Source of the DNA: Haloarchaeobius iranensis
Lineage (GTDB): Archaea > Halobacteriota > Halobacteria > Halobacteriales > Natrialbaceae
Assembly (NCBI RefSeq): GCF_900103505.1
Contig: NZ_FNIA01000005.1
Span: forward strand, 62,001 to 126,000
Reading direction: 5' to 3'
DNA length: 64,000 nucleotides
The notes beneath the pieces are model-generated. The model made no database searches. It was not told where the DNA came from and saw only the letters and a list, made by a program, of their open reading frames with translations. Below are positions 27,427 to 35,810 of this stretch, in pieces (within the stretch, counting starts at the first letter, position 1; each line of letters starts with the position of its first letter). The position numbers were made by a program, and so were the translations under genes.

Positions 27427-28779
27427 ATGACGCTGGCGAACGTGCCGCGCTACGAGGAGTCGACAGTGGCCCGACAGGGCGACCACGCCGTCGTCGTCGG
27501 CGCGAGCATGGCCGGGCTGGTCGCCGCGCGGACCGTCGCCGACGCGTTCGACCGGGTGACGGTGCTCGACCGCGACGCGCTCGCGGACGACCCGGTTCCG
27601 CGCCGCGGGGTTCCCCAGGGCCACCAGCCCCACGTGCTGCTCGAGGCCGGGCGGGCGACGCTGGCGGACCTATTTCCGTCCTTCGCCGAGGAACTGCTCT
27701 CGAACGGCGGGCTGGTGCTCGACTGGACGCACGACCTGGTCCACTACGAGGACGGCGGCTACCTCGAACCGGGACCGCGCCGCCGGCCGATGTACGCGGC
27801 GAGCCGGCCGCTGTTCGAGGCGGTCACGCGGCGGTGTCTGGCGGCGGTCGACGGTGTCCGGCTCCGTCCCGAATGCCGGTTCGTGGACTACCAGCTCGCC
27901 GACGCCGGGACGGCCGTCGACGGCGTGGTCGTCGAGTCGGGTCGCTCGGACGGCACCAGCACGCTCCCGGCGGACCTCGTCGTCGACGCGACGGGGCGCA
28001 CGTCGCGGACGCCGGCGTGGCTGGCCGAGCACGGCTACGAGCGCCCGCCCGAGGAGGAGGTGACGGTGGACGTCCGGTACTCGACGGCGGTCGTCGACCG
28101 ACCGTCCGCGGACCGGCGAGCCTTCTTCGTCCCGCCGACGGCACCCCGGACCAGGGGCGGCGGCGCGTTCCCCGTCGAGGGCGACCGCTGGCTCGTCACG
28201 CTCCAGGGCGTCCACGGCGACGACCCCCCGACGGAGCCCGAGGGACTGCACGGGTTCGCCGACAGCCTGCCCGTCGACCACCTCGCGCGGCTGCTCGACG
28301 AGCGCGAGTGGGTCGGCGACGGTGTCGAGAGCTACCCGTTCCCGTCGAACGTGAGGCGCTACTACGAGCAGTTGGACCGGTTCCCGGACGGGCTGGTCGT
28401 CCTCGGCGACGCCGTCGCGAGCTTCAACCCCGTCTACGGCCAGGGGATGTCGGTGGCGTCGCTCGAAGCCCTGGTGCTGCACCACACGCTCGCCGACGGT
28501 GGCCTCGACGGGCTGGGGGTGCGCTTCTTCGACCGCGCGAGCGAGGTCGTCGACGTGGCGTGGTCGATGGCGGTCGGCTCGGACCTCGGCTACGCGGCGA
28601 CGGCGGGCTCGCAGTCAGTGGTCGAAGCGGCGTTCACGCGCTACCTCGCCCGGCTGGTCCGGACCGCACAGGACGACGCCACCGTCGCCGACGCCTACGG
28701 CCGGGTCGTGACGATGGAGGAGCCGCCGACCTCGCTGCTCAGCCCGGCTCTCGTCGCTCGGGTACTGTCGCCGCGATAA
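27427..28779 (+). CDS. FAD-dependent monooxygenase/oxidoreductase
   Basis: 450-aa flavoprotein. The N-terminal dinucleotide-binding motif is HAVVVGASMAGLVAARTVAD (G-x-S-x-x-G, a variant of GxGxxG). A mid-protein DLVVDATGRTSRTPAWL and a C-terminal GLVVLGDAVASFNPVYGQGM (the GD motif binding the FAD ribityl chain) place it in the group of squalene-epoxidase/geranylgeranyl-reductase-like oxygenases. Start at 27427, defined by the TATA box. It lies inside the Mo-hydroxylase region but on the opposite strand to the large subunit. A role in the same pathway is possible but not shown. Confidence 0.85.
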   Translation: MTLANVPRYEESTVARQGDHAVVVGASMAGLVAARTVADAFDRVTVLDRDALADDPVPRRGVPQGHQPHVLLEAGRATLADLFPSFAEELLSNGGLVLDWTHDLVHYEDGGYLEPGPRRRPMYAASRPLFEAVTRRCLAAVDGVRLRPECRFVDYQLADAGTAVDGVVVESGRSDGTSTLPADLVVDATGRTSRTPAWLAEHGYERPPEEEVTVDVRYSTAVVDRPSADRRAFFVPPTAPRTRGGGAFPVEGDRWLVTLQGVHGDDPPTEPEGLHGFADSLPVDHLARLLDEREWVGDGVESYPFPSNVRRYYEQLDRFPDGLVVLGDAVASFNPVYGQGMSVASLEALVLHHTLADGGLDGLGVRFFDRASEVVDVAWSMAVGSDLGYAATAGSQSVVEAAFTRYLARLVRTAQDDATVADAYGRVVTMEEPPTSLLSPALVARVLSPR

Positions 28780-28796
28780 GCGCGTTCCGACCGGTC

Positions 28797-31247
28797 CTAC
28801 TCCTCGGCCTCGCGGAGCCGCTTGCGCGCCCGGTGCGCGGTGAACGGCAGGCGGTCGGCGGTCACGCCCAGCGGTTCGAGTGCGTCGTTGATGGAGCAGG
28901 CGATGGCCGCGGGGGCGTCTATCATCCCGCCCTCGCCGACGCCCTTCGCGCCCGTCTCGGTGAACGGCGACGGGTGGACGGTGTGTTCCATCTCGATGTC
29001 GGGCATGTTCTTCGTCGACGGGAGCAGGTAGTCGAACATGGTGATGGCCTGGGGCTGGCCGGAGTCCTGGTCGTAGCCGAACTCCTCCATGAGCGCCGCG
29101 CCGAGGCCCTGTGCGATGCCGCCGTGGGCCTGCCCCTCGACGATCATCGGGTTGAGCATCGTCCCGCAGTCCCGCAGGGTGTAGAACTTCAGCACTTCGA
29201 CCTCGCCCGTCTCCACGTCCACCTCGACGATCGGTGCGTTGACCGCGTACGCCGCGGTCGGGTACACCGGGTACTTGCTCGTGAGCGCGTCGTCGAACTC
29301 CGGGAAGTCGGTCGCGGGGTGCTCGTAGTCGTAGCTGACGCGGGTCCGCCCCTCGTCGTCCAGCGCCGCGAGGTCGGCGAGCGAGAGCGCGTCGTCGATA
29401 CCGCCAAGCTCGACGCGGCCGTCGCGGTAGTCGACCGCCTCGCGCTCGACGCCCCAGTGGTCGGCGGCGAGCGCGGCGAGGTTCTCGCGCAACCGCTCGC
29501 CGACGCCGACGCTCGCTCCGGAGAGCATCACGGCCATGCGCGAGGCCGCGCTGCCGTACTCGGTCGGGGCCTCGACGCTGTCGAGGTAGTCCACCTCGAT
29601 GTCGCTCGGGAGCAGGCCGAGCTCGTCGGCGAGCAGCTGGGCGACGAGCGTCTGGTGGCCCTGCCCGGAGCTGTCGGTGGCGAGCCAGGCCAGCACCGTT
29701 CCGTCGGGCTTCACCTCCGCCCGGAGGTGTTCGGGCAGTTCGGCGACGTCCTCGCGGGTTCGGTTCGCGAGCGTCTCGTCGTCGGTGCGCTGGCGGTCGG
29801 TCCAGTCCGAGCCCGAGACGCCCGGCTCGATGAGGACCGCGGTCTGGGTGCCACGGTAGAACCCCTCCTCGCGGCGCTCTTCGACGACCTCGGGGTCGAG
29901 CAGGCCGCCCTCGCAGCGCTCGTTCTCGTCGAGTATCTCGCCCATCCGGTCCATCGCGCCGGGGTAGTCCCCGGAGTCGTAGATGTTGCCCGAGGGAATG
30001 CGGTACGGCAGCTGGTCGGGCGTGACGAGGTTGCGCCGGCGGAACTCCGTCGGGTCGATACCGAGCTCGCGTGCGGCGTCGTCGACCAGCATCTCCAGCG
30101 CGTACTGGTGCGGGTCGACGCCGAAGCCGCGGTAGGCGGTCTGGGCCGTCTTGTTCGTCAGCACGAGGTCGTACTCGTAGGCCACGTCGTCGATGGCGTA
30201 GGCGTTCGTCAGCACCGACAGGGGCTTGAGCACCTGGTTGACGGGGTAGTGCGGCCACGCGCCGAAGTCGTCGACGAACCAGACGTCGAGCCCGCGCATG
30301 GTGCCGTCGTCGTCGCAGGCCAGGCGCATCTCGTAGGTGCGCTCCGAGCAGTGCATGTCGCCGCCCTGCAGGTTCTCGATGCGGTCCTCGACGAACTTGA
30401 CCGGCCGGCCGAGCTGTTCCGCGGCCATCGACGCGAGGTTGCAGTACCGGTGGATGGCGATCTTCGTCCCGAAGCTCCCGCCCACGTCGGCGGGGACGTT
30501 CAGCTCGACCCGGTCGGCCGGCCGGCCGAGCGTCTCGTAGACGGTGTCGTCGACGAGCGTGTGCAGCTGGATGTTGCAGTCGATGTGGAAACTGTCGCCG
30601 TCCTCGTCGTACTGGGCGACGACGCCGGCCGTCTCGAGGGGGACACCGGAGACGCGCCCCCACTCGTACGTGCCCTCGACGACGCGGTCGGCGTCCGCGA
30701 ACGCACCGTCGGGGTCGCCGAACGTGAGACGCACGTTGTCGGCGACGTTCGACCCGGCGTCCTCGTGGACGAGGGTGTCGGCCTCGCGTGCCGCCATCCC
30801 GTCGACGACGGGGTCGAGCGTCTCGTACGTCACGTCGACCAGGTCGGCCATGTCCTCGGCGAGGTAGCGGTCCGCGGCGACGACGACGGCGATTGGTTCG
30901 CCGACGAAGCGGGCCTTCCCGTCCGCGAGCGACCACTCCTCGTACCCCTCCAGCCCGCAGGGCTGTGGGTTGTACGACTCCTTCAGGTCATCGATGGTGA
31001 GCACGAGCTCGCAGTCGGGGTGGTCCTCGGCCGCACTCGTGTCCACGTCGACGACCTCCGCGTGGGCGTGGACGCTCCGGACGATGGCCATCTCGAGGCA
31101 GTTCGGCGGCGTCACGTCGTGGATGTACTCCGCCTCGCCGGTGAGGATGCGCCGGTCCTCGAACCGGCGGACGCTCTGGCCGGTGAACGACCGGCCCTCG
31201 AGCTCGCCCCCGGCCTCCTGGCCGGCCTGCGGTTCGGACTCGGACAT
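28797..31247 (-). CDS. Molybdenum hydroxylase large (Mo-cofactor) subunit, XDH/CoxL family
   Basis: 816-aa catalytic subunit that hydroxylates its substrate at the molybdopterin site. Visible: the a/b hammerhead start GQSVRRFEDRRILTGEAEYI, a Moco region GGSFGTKIAIHRY, the active-site loop TAYRGFGVDPHQ (371-376 AYRGFG), and GVGEGGMIDAPA with the catalytic Glu (about E772). The loop lacks the CSFR of true CO dehydrogenase and the AYRGAGR of form II CoxL, so CO is an unlikely substrate. It starts directly after the stop codon of the small-subunit gene (no gap). Confidence 0.93.
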   Translation of the reverse strand: MSESEPQAGQEAGGELEGRSFTGQSVRRFEDRRILTGEAEYIHDVTPPNCLEMAIVRSVHAHAEVVDVDTSAAEDHPDCELVLTIDDLKESYNPQPCGLEGYEEWSLADGKARFVGEPIAVVVAADRYLAEDMADLVDVTYETLDPVVDGMAAREADTLVHEDAGSNVADNVRLTFGDPDGAFADADRVVEGTYEWGRVSGVPLETAGVVAQYDEDGDSFHIDCNIQLHTLVDDTVYETLGRPADRVELNVPADVGGSFGTKIAIHRYCNLASMAAEQLGRPVKFVEDRIENLQGGDMHCSERTYEMRLACDDDGTMRGLDVWFVDDFGAWPHYPVNQVLKPLSVLTNAYAIDDVAYEYDLVLTNKTAQTAYRGFGVDPHQYALEMLVDDAARELGIDPTEFRRRNLVTPDQLPYRIPSGNIYDSGDYPGAMDRMGEILDENERCEGGLLDPEVVEERREEGFYRGTQTAVLIEPGVSGSDWTDRQRTDDETLANRTREDVAELPEHLRAEVKPDGTVLAWLATDSSGQGHQTLVAQLLADELGLLPSDIEVDYLDSVEAPTEYGSAASRMAVMLSGASVGVGERLRENLAALAADHWGVEREAVDYRDGRVELGGIDDALSLADLAALDDEGRTRVSYDYEHPATDFPEFDDALTSKYPVYPTAAYAVNAPIVEVDVETGEVEVLKFYTLRDCGTMLNPMIVEGQAHGGIAQGLGAALMEEFGYDQDSGQPQAITMFDYLLPSTKNMPDIEMEHTVHPSPFTETGAKGVGEGGMIDAPAAIACSINDALEPLGVTADRLPFTAHRARKRLREAEE

Positions 31248-31805
31248 CTACGCCCCCTCCTCGCCGTCGTCCCGGGCCGGCTCGAGGTCCGCGGCGAGCT
31301 TGTCGGCGGCGCGGTCGACCGCGCGGTAGATGTTCTGGTAGCCGGTGCAACGGCAGATGTTGTCCGCGAGCCCCTCCTCGATCGCCTCGCGGTCGGGGTC
31401 CGGGTTCTCCTCGAGGAGGGACTTCGTCGCCATGACGAAGCCGCTCGTACAGAAGCCACACTGGAGCGCGTGCTCCTCGTGGAACGCCTCCTGGACGGAG
31501 TGGAGTCTGCCGTCCTCGGCCAGTCCCTCGACGGTCTCGACCGCCAGGTCCTCGGCCTGGACCGCGTACAGCAGGCAGCTCTTGACCGTCTCTCCGTCGA
31601 GCGAGACGGTGCAGGCGCCGCAGACCCCGTGCTCGCAGCCGACACGGACCCCGTGAAGGTCGCACTCGTTCCTGAGGAAGTCGGAGAGCTTCAGGCGTGG
31701 CTCGACCTCCCGGGTCACCGCCTCGCCGTTGACGGTGACCGAGATCTCGCGAGTCGGACGCTCCCCCGAGTGAGGTGTGTCCTCGATACCCATGGTAGAT
31801 ACCAT
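31248..31805 (-). CDS. Molybdenum hydroxylase [2Fe-2S] small subunit (CoxS/XdhC-type small chain)
   Basis: 185-aa iron-sulfur subunit carrying electrons from the Mo site to FAD. The N-terminal plant-type ferredoxin cluster is bound by C57, C62, C65 and C77 (GCEHGVCGACTVSLDG). The second, helical-domain cluster is bound by C116, C119, C151 and C153 (QCGFCTSGF, NICRCTGYQ). All eight cysteines are present. The ATG at 31805 suits the TATA-like box 20-27 nt upstream; an in-frame ATG at 31793 is an alternative. It is directly followed by the large subunit. Confidence 0.94.
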   Translation of the reverse strand: MVSTMGIEDTPHSGERPTREISVTVNGEAVTREVEPRLKLSDFLRNECDLHGVRVGCEHGVCGACTVSLDGETVKSCLLYAVQAEDLAVETVEGLAEDGRLHSVQEAFHEEHALQCGFCTSGFVMATKSLLEENPDPDREAIEEGLADNICRCTGYQNIYRAVDRAADKLAADLEPARDDGEEGA

Positions 31806-31824
31806 CGTACTTTCGGCGATTCGA

Positions 31825-31832
31825 CCTTAAGC
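31825..31832 (-). promoter_or_regulatory. TATA-like box for Mo-hydroxylase small/large subunit operon
   Basis: GCTTAAGG on the minus strand ends 20 nt and begins 27 nt upstream of the ATG at 31805. This is the expected place for leaderless transcription of the two-gene operon. Confidence 0.45.
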
Positions 31833-32093
31833 CTTGCCGTGGTTCGCGGTGAAAACATCCCGTTCCGGGCCACCAGCGGCCGTCCCGGCCGTCCGGCGCT
31901 CGCCGGTCAGCCGCCGCCGTACACCGTCGTCTCGGGGTGGAACCGGACCTCGCCGGCCACGGTGCCGGAGCGCAGGGGCGGCAGCAGGACGTCGCTGTCG
32001 GGGTGGGCTCCGCGCCGGGCGTCCCAGGTGGCGCCCGCGTCCGGTGGTCGGCGCGTCGCGAGGACACCCGGGTCGCTGCCCTCGCTGGGATAG

Positions 32094-32100
32094 CTCTAAG
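32094..32100 (+). promoter_or_regulatory. TATA-like box for amidohydrolase gene
   Basis: CTCTAAG lies 26-32 nt upstream of the ATG at 32126, consistent with a leaderless transcript. The ~290 nt between this gene and the divergent small-subunit gene contain no supported gene. Confidence 0.45.
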
Positions 32101-32125
32101 TCCCCCGATACTGTCTCTTGGTACC

Positions 32126-33550
32126 ATGGCACGAGCAGACCTCTGCATCCACGACGCTCGCGTCGTCACGCCGTCGGGCACCATCCACGGCGGCGTGGCG
32201 TCGACCGACGGCACCATCACCGCGGTCGGCGGCGACGGCTCGCTGCCCGACGCGGACCGGACCATCGACGCCGGGGGGAACTACCTCGTCCCCGGCTTCA
32301 TCGACCCGCACGTCCACTGGGGGCTGTCGCGCTACGAGTTCGAGTACCACGAGGGGCTCGAGCACGACTTCGAGACGGAGACGCGGGGCGCGGTCCACGG
32401 CGGCGTGACGACGGTCGTGAACTTCCTGCTCCAGCCCGAACCGTACCTGCCGGACATGGAGTTCTTCCGACGGGCCGGCGAGGAGAACTCCTACATCGAC
32501 TTCGCCTACCACGCCATCATCCACAAGGACCACCACTTCGAAGAGGTAGACGGGCTCGCAGAGGAAGGCGTCCGGTCGTTCAAGATTTTCTTCAACTGGT
32601 ACAAGCACGCCGCGCCGGAGCTGGGCATCGAGCACTCCCACGCGGGCCGGGTGTACGACCTGCTGTCGCAGGTCGCCGACATCCCGGGCGGCGTCGTGAT
32701 GTTCCACGCCGAGAACGAGGACATCGCCTACGAGCGCCGCCAGGAGCTGCAGGAGGAGGGCCGCAACGACCTCGGGGCGTGGTCGGAGTCCGCCCCGAAC
32801 ATCTGTGAGTTCATGCAGATCGAGCAGATCGGCCACATGACCGAGCTGACCGATTCCCGGGCGTACATCGTCCACATGTCTACGGGGGAGGGCGTCGACA
32901 TCTGCAAGTGCTTCCAGGAGCGGGGCGTGAACCTCCACGCGGAGACGCTGCCGGCCTTCCTCACCCACACGAAGGACGAGGAGGAGCTGGGCGTCTGGGG
33001 GAAGATCTCGCCGCCGCTCCGTGGCGAGTGGAGCAAGGACCGCCTCTGGCAGGGGCTCCGGGAGGGCACTGTCGACTACCTCGGCACGGACCACTGCCCG
33101 CACAAGATAGAGTTCAAGGAGAAGGACACGGGCAAGCACGGCGACATCTGGGACGCCATCCCCGGCGACAACAACGGCATCGAGTACTTCCTGCCGGTGC
33201 TGCTGAGCGAGGGCGTCAACAGGAACCGCATCAGCATGGAGCGCCTCGTGGAGATCTGTGCCGAGAACAACGCCAAGCGCTGGGGCCTCTACCCCCGGAA
33301 GGGCGCGCTCGTCGAGGGGAGCGACGCCGACATGGTGGTCGTCGACATGGAGAAGTCGAAGGTCGTCGACGACGACTTCTACCACACGATGGAACCCCGC
33401 TACTCGACGATGCACGGGATGGAGCTGACCGGCCTGCCGACCCACACCGTCGTCGGCGGCGAGGTCGTCGTCGAGCACGACGAGCTGCAGGTCGAGCCCG
33501 GCGGCCGGCACTACCTCCACCGCGGCGACAGCGGCGTCGAACTGGAGTAG
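32126..33550 (+). CDS. Dihydropyrimidinase/hydantoinase/allantoinase-type amidohydrolase
   Basis: 474-aa cyclic-amidohydrolase with a binuclear metal site. Metal ligands: the H-x-H of GFIDPHVHWG (H62, H64), a bridging carbamylated Lys in SFKIFFNWYK (K153), His in MFHAENED and IVHMSTGEG, and the catalytic Asp in GTDHCPHK. Length and motif order are those of D-hydantoinase, dihydropyrimidinase and allantoinase. Sequence alone does not separate these, though the order of a nucleobase permease, a Mo hydroxylase and this enzyme favours a purine or pyrimidine-derived ring. A MocA-like gene follows after 6 nt. Confidence 0.9.
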   Translation: MARADLCIHDARVVTPSGTIHGGVASTDGTITAVGGDGSLPDADRTIDAGGNYLVPGFIDPHVHWGLSRYEFEYHEGLEHDFETETRGAVHGGVTTVVNFLLQPEPYLPDMEFFRRAGEENSYIDFAYHAIIHKDHHFEEVDGLAEEGVRSFKIFFNWYKHAAPELGIEHSHAGRVYDLLSQVADIPGGVVMFHAENEDIAYERRQELQEEGRNDLGAWSESAPNICEFMQIEQIGHMTELTDSRAYIVHMSTGEGVDICKCFQERGVNLHAETLPAFLTHTKDEEELGVWGKISPPLRGEWSKDRLWQGLREGTVDYLGTDHCPHKIEFKEKDTGKHGDIWDAIPGDNNGIEYFLPVLLSEGVNRNRISMERLVEICAENNAKRWGLYPRKGALVEGSDADMVVVDMEKSKVVDDDFYHTMEPRYSTMHGMELTGLPTHTVVGGEVVVEHDELQVEPGGRHYLHRGDSGVELE

Positions 33551-33556
33551 GTCGGC

Positions 33557-34159
33557 GTGACCCTGCCCCGCTCCGTCGTCGGCGTCCTCCTCGCGGCCGG
33601 CACCGCCTCGCGCTTCGGCGACGGCCAGAAGCTCCTGGCCGAACTCGACGGCGAGCCGCTGGTCCACCACGCGGCCCGGACGCTCCTCGACGCGAACGTC
33701 GACGGCATCGTCGCGGTGCTCGGTGACCGGCGCGAGCGCGTCGCCGCGGCGCTCCCCGAGGGGGTCGAGACGGTCCACAACCCCGACTACGCGGAGGGCC
33801 AGGCGACGACGGTCGCTCGCGGTGTGCGAGCGGCCGCCGACCGCGGCGCTGACGCGGCCGTCATCGCGCTGGGGGACATGCCCTGCGTCGACGCCGGCAC
33901 CGTGGCTGCGCTCGTCGACGCCTTCCGGGGCACCGGGAGTGACATCGTCGTCCCGACGGCCGAGGGGCGGCGCGGGAACCCGGTACTGTTCGGCGCGGCG
34001 CACTTCGACACGCTGCAGAGCGTCTCGGGCGACCGTGGCGGCCGGGCGCTGTTCGACAGCTACCCGGTCGAGCGCGTGGCGGTCGCGGACCCCGGCATCC
34101 ACCTGGACGTCGACACCGAGGACGACATGCAGGCGCTGGCAGAACGGTGTCCGGAGTAG
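33557..34159 (+). CDS. MocA/MobA-like molybdopterin nucleotidyltransferase
   Basis: 200-aa NTP-transferase. The nucleotide-binding motif LLAAGTASRFGDGQKLL is at the start (G-x-x-R-F-G, then K), and IALGDMPCVD is the D-M-P metal-site motif. This matches MocA (CTP:molybdopterin cytidylyltransferase), which makes the MCD form of the cofactor used by XDH/CODH-family hydroxylases. The GTG at 33557 lies 6 nt after the amidohydrolase stop codon, so the two are co-transcribed. It presumably matures the hydroxylase encoded nearby together with XdhC. Confidence 0.87.
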   Translation: MTLPRSVVGVLLAAGTASRFGDGQKLLAELDGEPLVHHAARTLLDANVDGIVAVLGDRRERVAAALPEGVETVHNPDYAEGQATTVARGVRAAADRGADAAVIALGDMPCVDAGTVAALVDAFRGTGSDIVVPTAEGRRGNPVLFGAAHFDTLQSVSGDRGGRALFDSYPVERVAVADPGIHLDVDTEDDMQALAERCPE

Positions 34160-34164
34160 CTCCG

Positions 34165-34437
34165 CTACGGCACGACGACGGCCCGGTACCGAACCTCGCC
34201 GGCGTCCATCGCGCGGTAGGCGGCCTCGGCATCGGCGAGGGGGACCGTCTCGACGGCGGTCTCGGCCTCCTCGGGGATGGCGGCGAGCGCCCCGGCCCTG
34301 GCGGTGGCGTACTCGGCGTAGCCGCCGTCGCGGTGCAGCCCCATCACGGGCTTTGCCTCGCAGAGGACGAACTCGCCGGCCTCGGTCATCTGCACCGCAC
34401 GCATCGTCCCGTCGGGTGTGGGTAAATCGTTTGACAT
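34165..34437 (-). pseudogene. Zinc alcohol dehydrogenase remnant with two internal deletions
   Basis: The 90-codon frame is three separate ADH pieces joined in frame: an N-terminal strand (MRAVQMTEAGEFVL), a middle piece from the catalytic domain (LHRDGGYAEYATARAGAL), and the C-terminal end (VPLADAEAAYRAMDAGEVR with YRAVVVP). A complete enzyme has about 340 residues, so the zinc-ligand region and the whole Rossmann domain are gone. The frame stays open, so a short protein could still be made, but it cannot be an active dehydrogenase. Confidence 0.72.
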
Positions 34438-34506
34438 GGGTGCCACGTTACGGCCGCACCGACGTCGGTGGTTCCGGGCGTGGATTTACGTACCAGATCC
34501 GATAGT

Positions 34507-35655
34507 TCAGTCGTCGACGATGATCTCCCGCTCGCCGTGGATGGCGCCCTCGCGGTCGCGGAGCCGACCGCCCTCACGCCCGTTCAGCACGGCGAGCGCC
34601 TCGCTGACGATGCTGAGGGCGATCTGGACCGGCTCCCCGCCGCCGATGTCGAGGCCGACCGGCGTGGCGACGCGGGCGAGCTGCGCCTCGGTGAACTCGA
34701 CGCCGTCGGCGGCGAGCTCCTCGCGGATCTGTTCGAACCGTTCCCGGGGGCCCATCAGGCCGACGTAGGGTGCGTCGCTCTCCAGCACCGACGCGAGCGC
34801 GAGCTCGTCGTCGAGCTTGTTGTGGCTCATCAGCACGACCGCGGTCCGCTCGTCGGCGTGCTCGCCGAGGTTCGCGGGCCGCAGCGACAGCACCTCGTCG
34901 GCGGCCGGGAACCGCTCCGGGTCGGCGTGGCCGCCGCGGGCGGTCGCCACGGTCACCGCGAAGCCGACGTGCCGTGCGAGGTTCGAGACCGGCCCGGTGT
35001 CGGGCTGGCCGCCGAAGACGAGCATCTCCGGAGCCGGCTCGACGCCGTCGACGAACACCGTCACGTCGCCGGCCTCGGCCGAGACGGTCCGGGCGACCCA
35101 GGTGCCCGTCTCGGCGCAGTCGACCGCCTCGTCGCGGATCGCCTCGACGACGCCGTCGGGCAGCCCCGCCCGGTCCGACGGCGTGGCGACCGTTCCGTCC
35201 GTCTCGACGACGGCGCGGGCCCCGAGCGGTGCGTCGCCGTCCACGGCGGTCACCGTCGCGACCGAGTCACCCGTGTCGAGCGCCGCGAGCACCGCGTCCC
35301 ACGAGTCGTCGACCGGTTCGACGAGCACGTCGATGACGCCGTTGCAGCCGAGCCCGAGCCCCCACTCGTCGTCGTCGTCCATCAGGTCGAACGTCTCGAT
35401 GACGGGCTCGCCCGACGCGAAGACGGGGTTCGCGAGGTCGACGACCGGCCCCTCCAGACAGCCGGCGGTGATACCGCCGAGATGGTCGCCCTCGGGTGTC
35501 AGTACCATCTTCGCGCCCGGACGGCGGTACGCCGAGCCCTCGACGTCGACCACCGTCGCCACCGCGCCCGGCTCGCCCGACTCGCGGAGCGACGACAGCC
35601 GCCGCTTCACGTCGAGCGCGGTCGCGCTCCAGGGGTCCGCCGTAGATTGGTACAT
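34507..35655 (-). CDS. xdhC: XdhC/CoxI-family molybdenum hydroxylase maturation protein
   Basis: 382-aa protein that, in the family, binds Mo cofactor and promotes its sulfuration and insertion into XDH-type enzymes. N-terminal XdhC_CoxI domain: VEGSAYRRPGAKM, GGITAGCLEGPV (conserved Cys) and GLGLGCNGVIDV (second Cys). The C-terminal Rossmann-like domain runs from MLVFGGQPDTGP to ALVGLMG-type YVGLMGPRERF and LDIGGGEPVQIALSI. Start at 35655 with a TATA-like box 23-31 nt upstream. It lies at the edge of the Mo-hydroxylase locus on the minus strand. Confidence 0.92.
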   Translation of the reverse strand: MYQSTADPWSATALDVKRRLSSLRESGEPGAVATVVDVEGSAYRRPGAKMVLTPEGDHLGGITAGCLEGPVVDLANPVFASGEPVIETFDLMDDDDEWGLGLGCNGVIDVLVEPVDDSWDAVLAALDTGDSVATVTAVDGDAPLGARAVVETDGTVATPSDRAGLPDGVVEAIRDEAVDCAETGTWVARTVSAEAGDVTVFVDGVEPAPEMLVFGGQPDTGPVSNLARHVGFAVTVATARGGHADPERFPAADEVLSLRPANLGEHADERTAVVLMSHNKLDDELALASVLESDAPYVGLMGPRERFEQIREELAADGVEFTEAQLARVATPVGLDIGGGEPVQIALSIVSEALAVLNGREGGRLRDREGAIHGEREIIVDD

Positions 35656-35677
35656 GGTATCGTTTAGCAGTCGAGGT

Positions 35678-35686
35678 GGTTTAGCC
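35678..35686 (-). promoter_or_regulatory. TATA-like box for xdhC
   Basis: GGCTAAACC on the minus strand is centred 27 nt upstream of the ATG at 35655, consistent with a leaderless start. Confidence 0.45.
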
Positions 35687-35775
35687 GTTTTCCCGACCGC
35701 CCGGTCGGTCGAATGGGCTGAGGATACAGGTACTGAGCGCTCTGAGTTCTATATATCTAATAGCAATCTCCACAA

Positions 35776-35784
35776 GCTATTTTT
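35776..35784 (+). promoter_or_regulatory. TATA-like box for Tat-exported protein
   Basis: GCTATTTTT lies 27-35 nt upstream of the ATG at 35811, in a locally A+T-rich stretch (35748-35790) that also contains TCTATATATCT about 60 nt upstream of the start. Confidence 0.5.
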
Positions 35785-35810
35785 GTTGGGTTCGAGTAGC
35801 GCTCGATGCA

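Noticed and set aside
31910-32095. Minus-strand tail-like sequence ending GEVRFHPETTVYGGG
   Set aside because: Looks protein-like but has an in-frame stop immediately upstream and no start codon; too short to call even a remnant.
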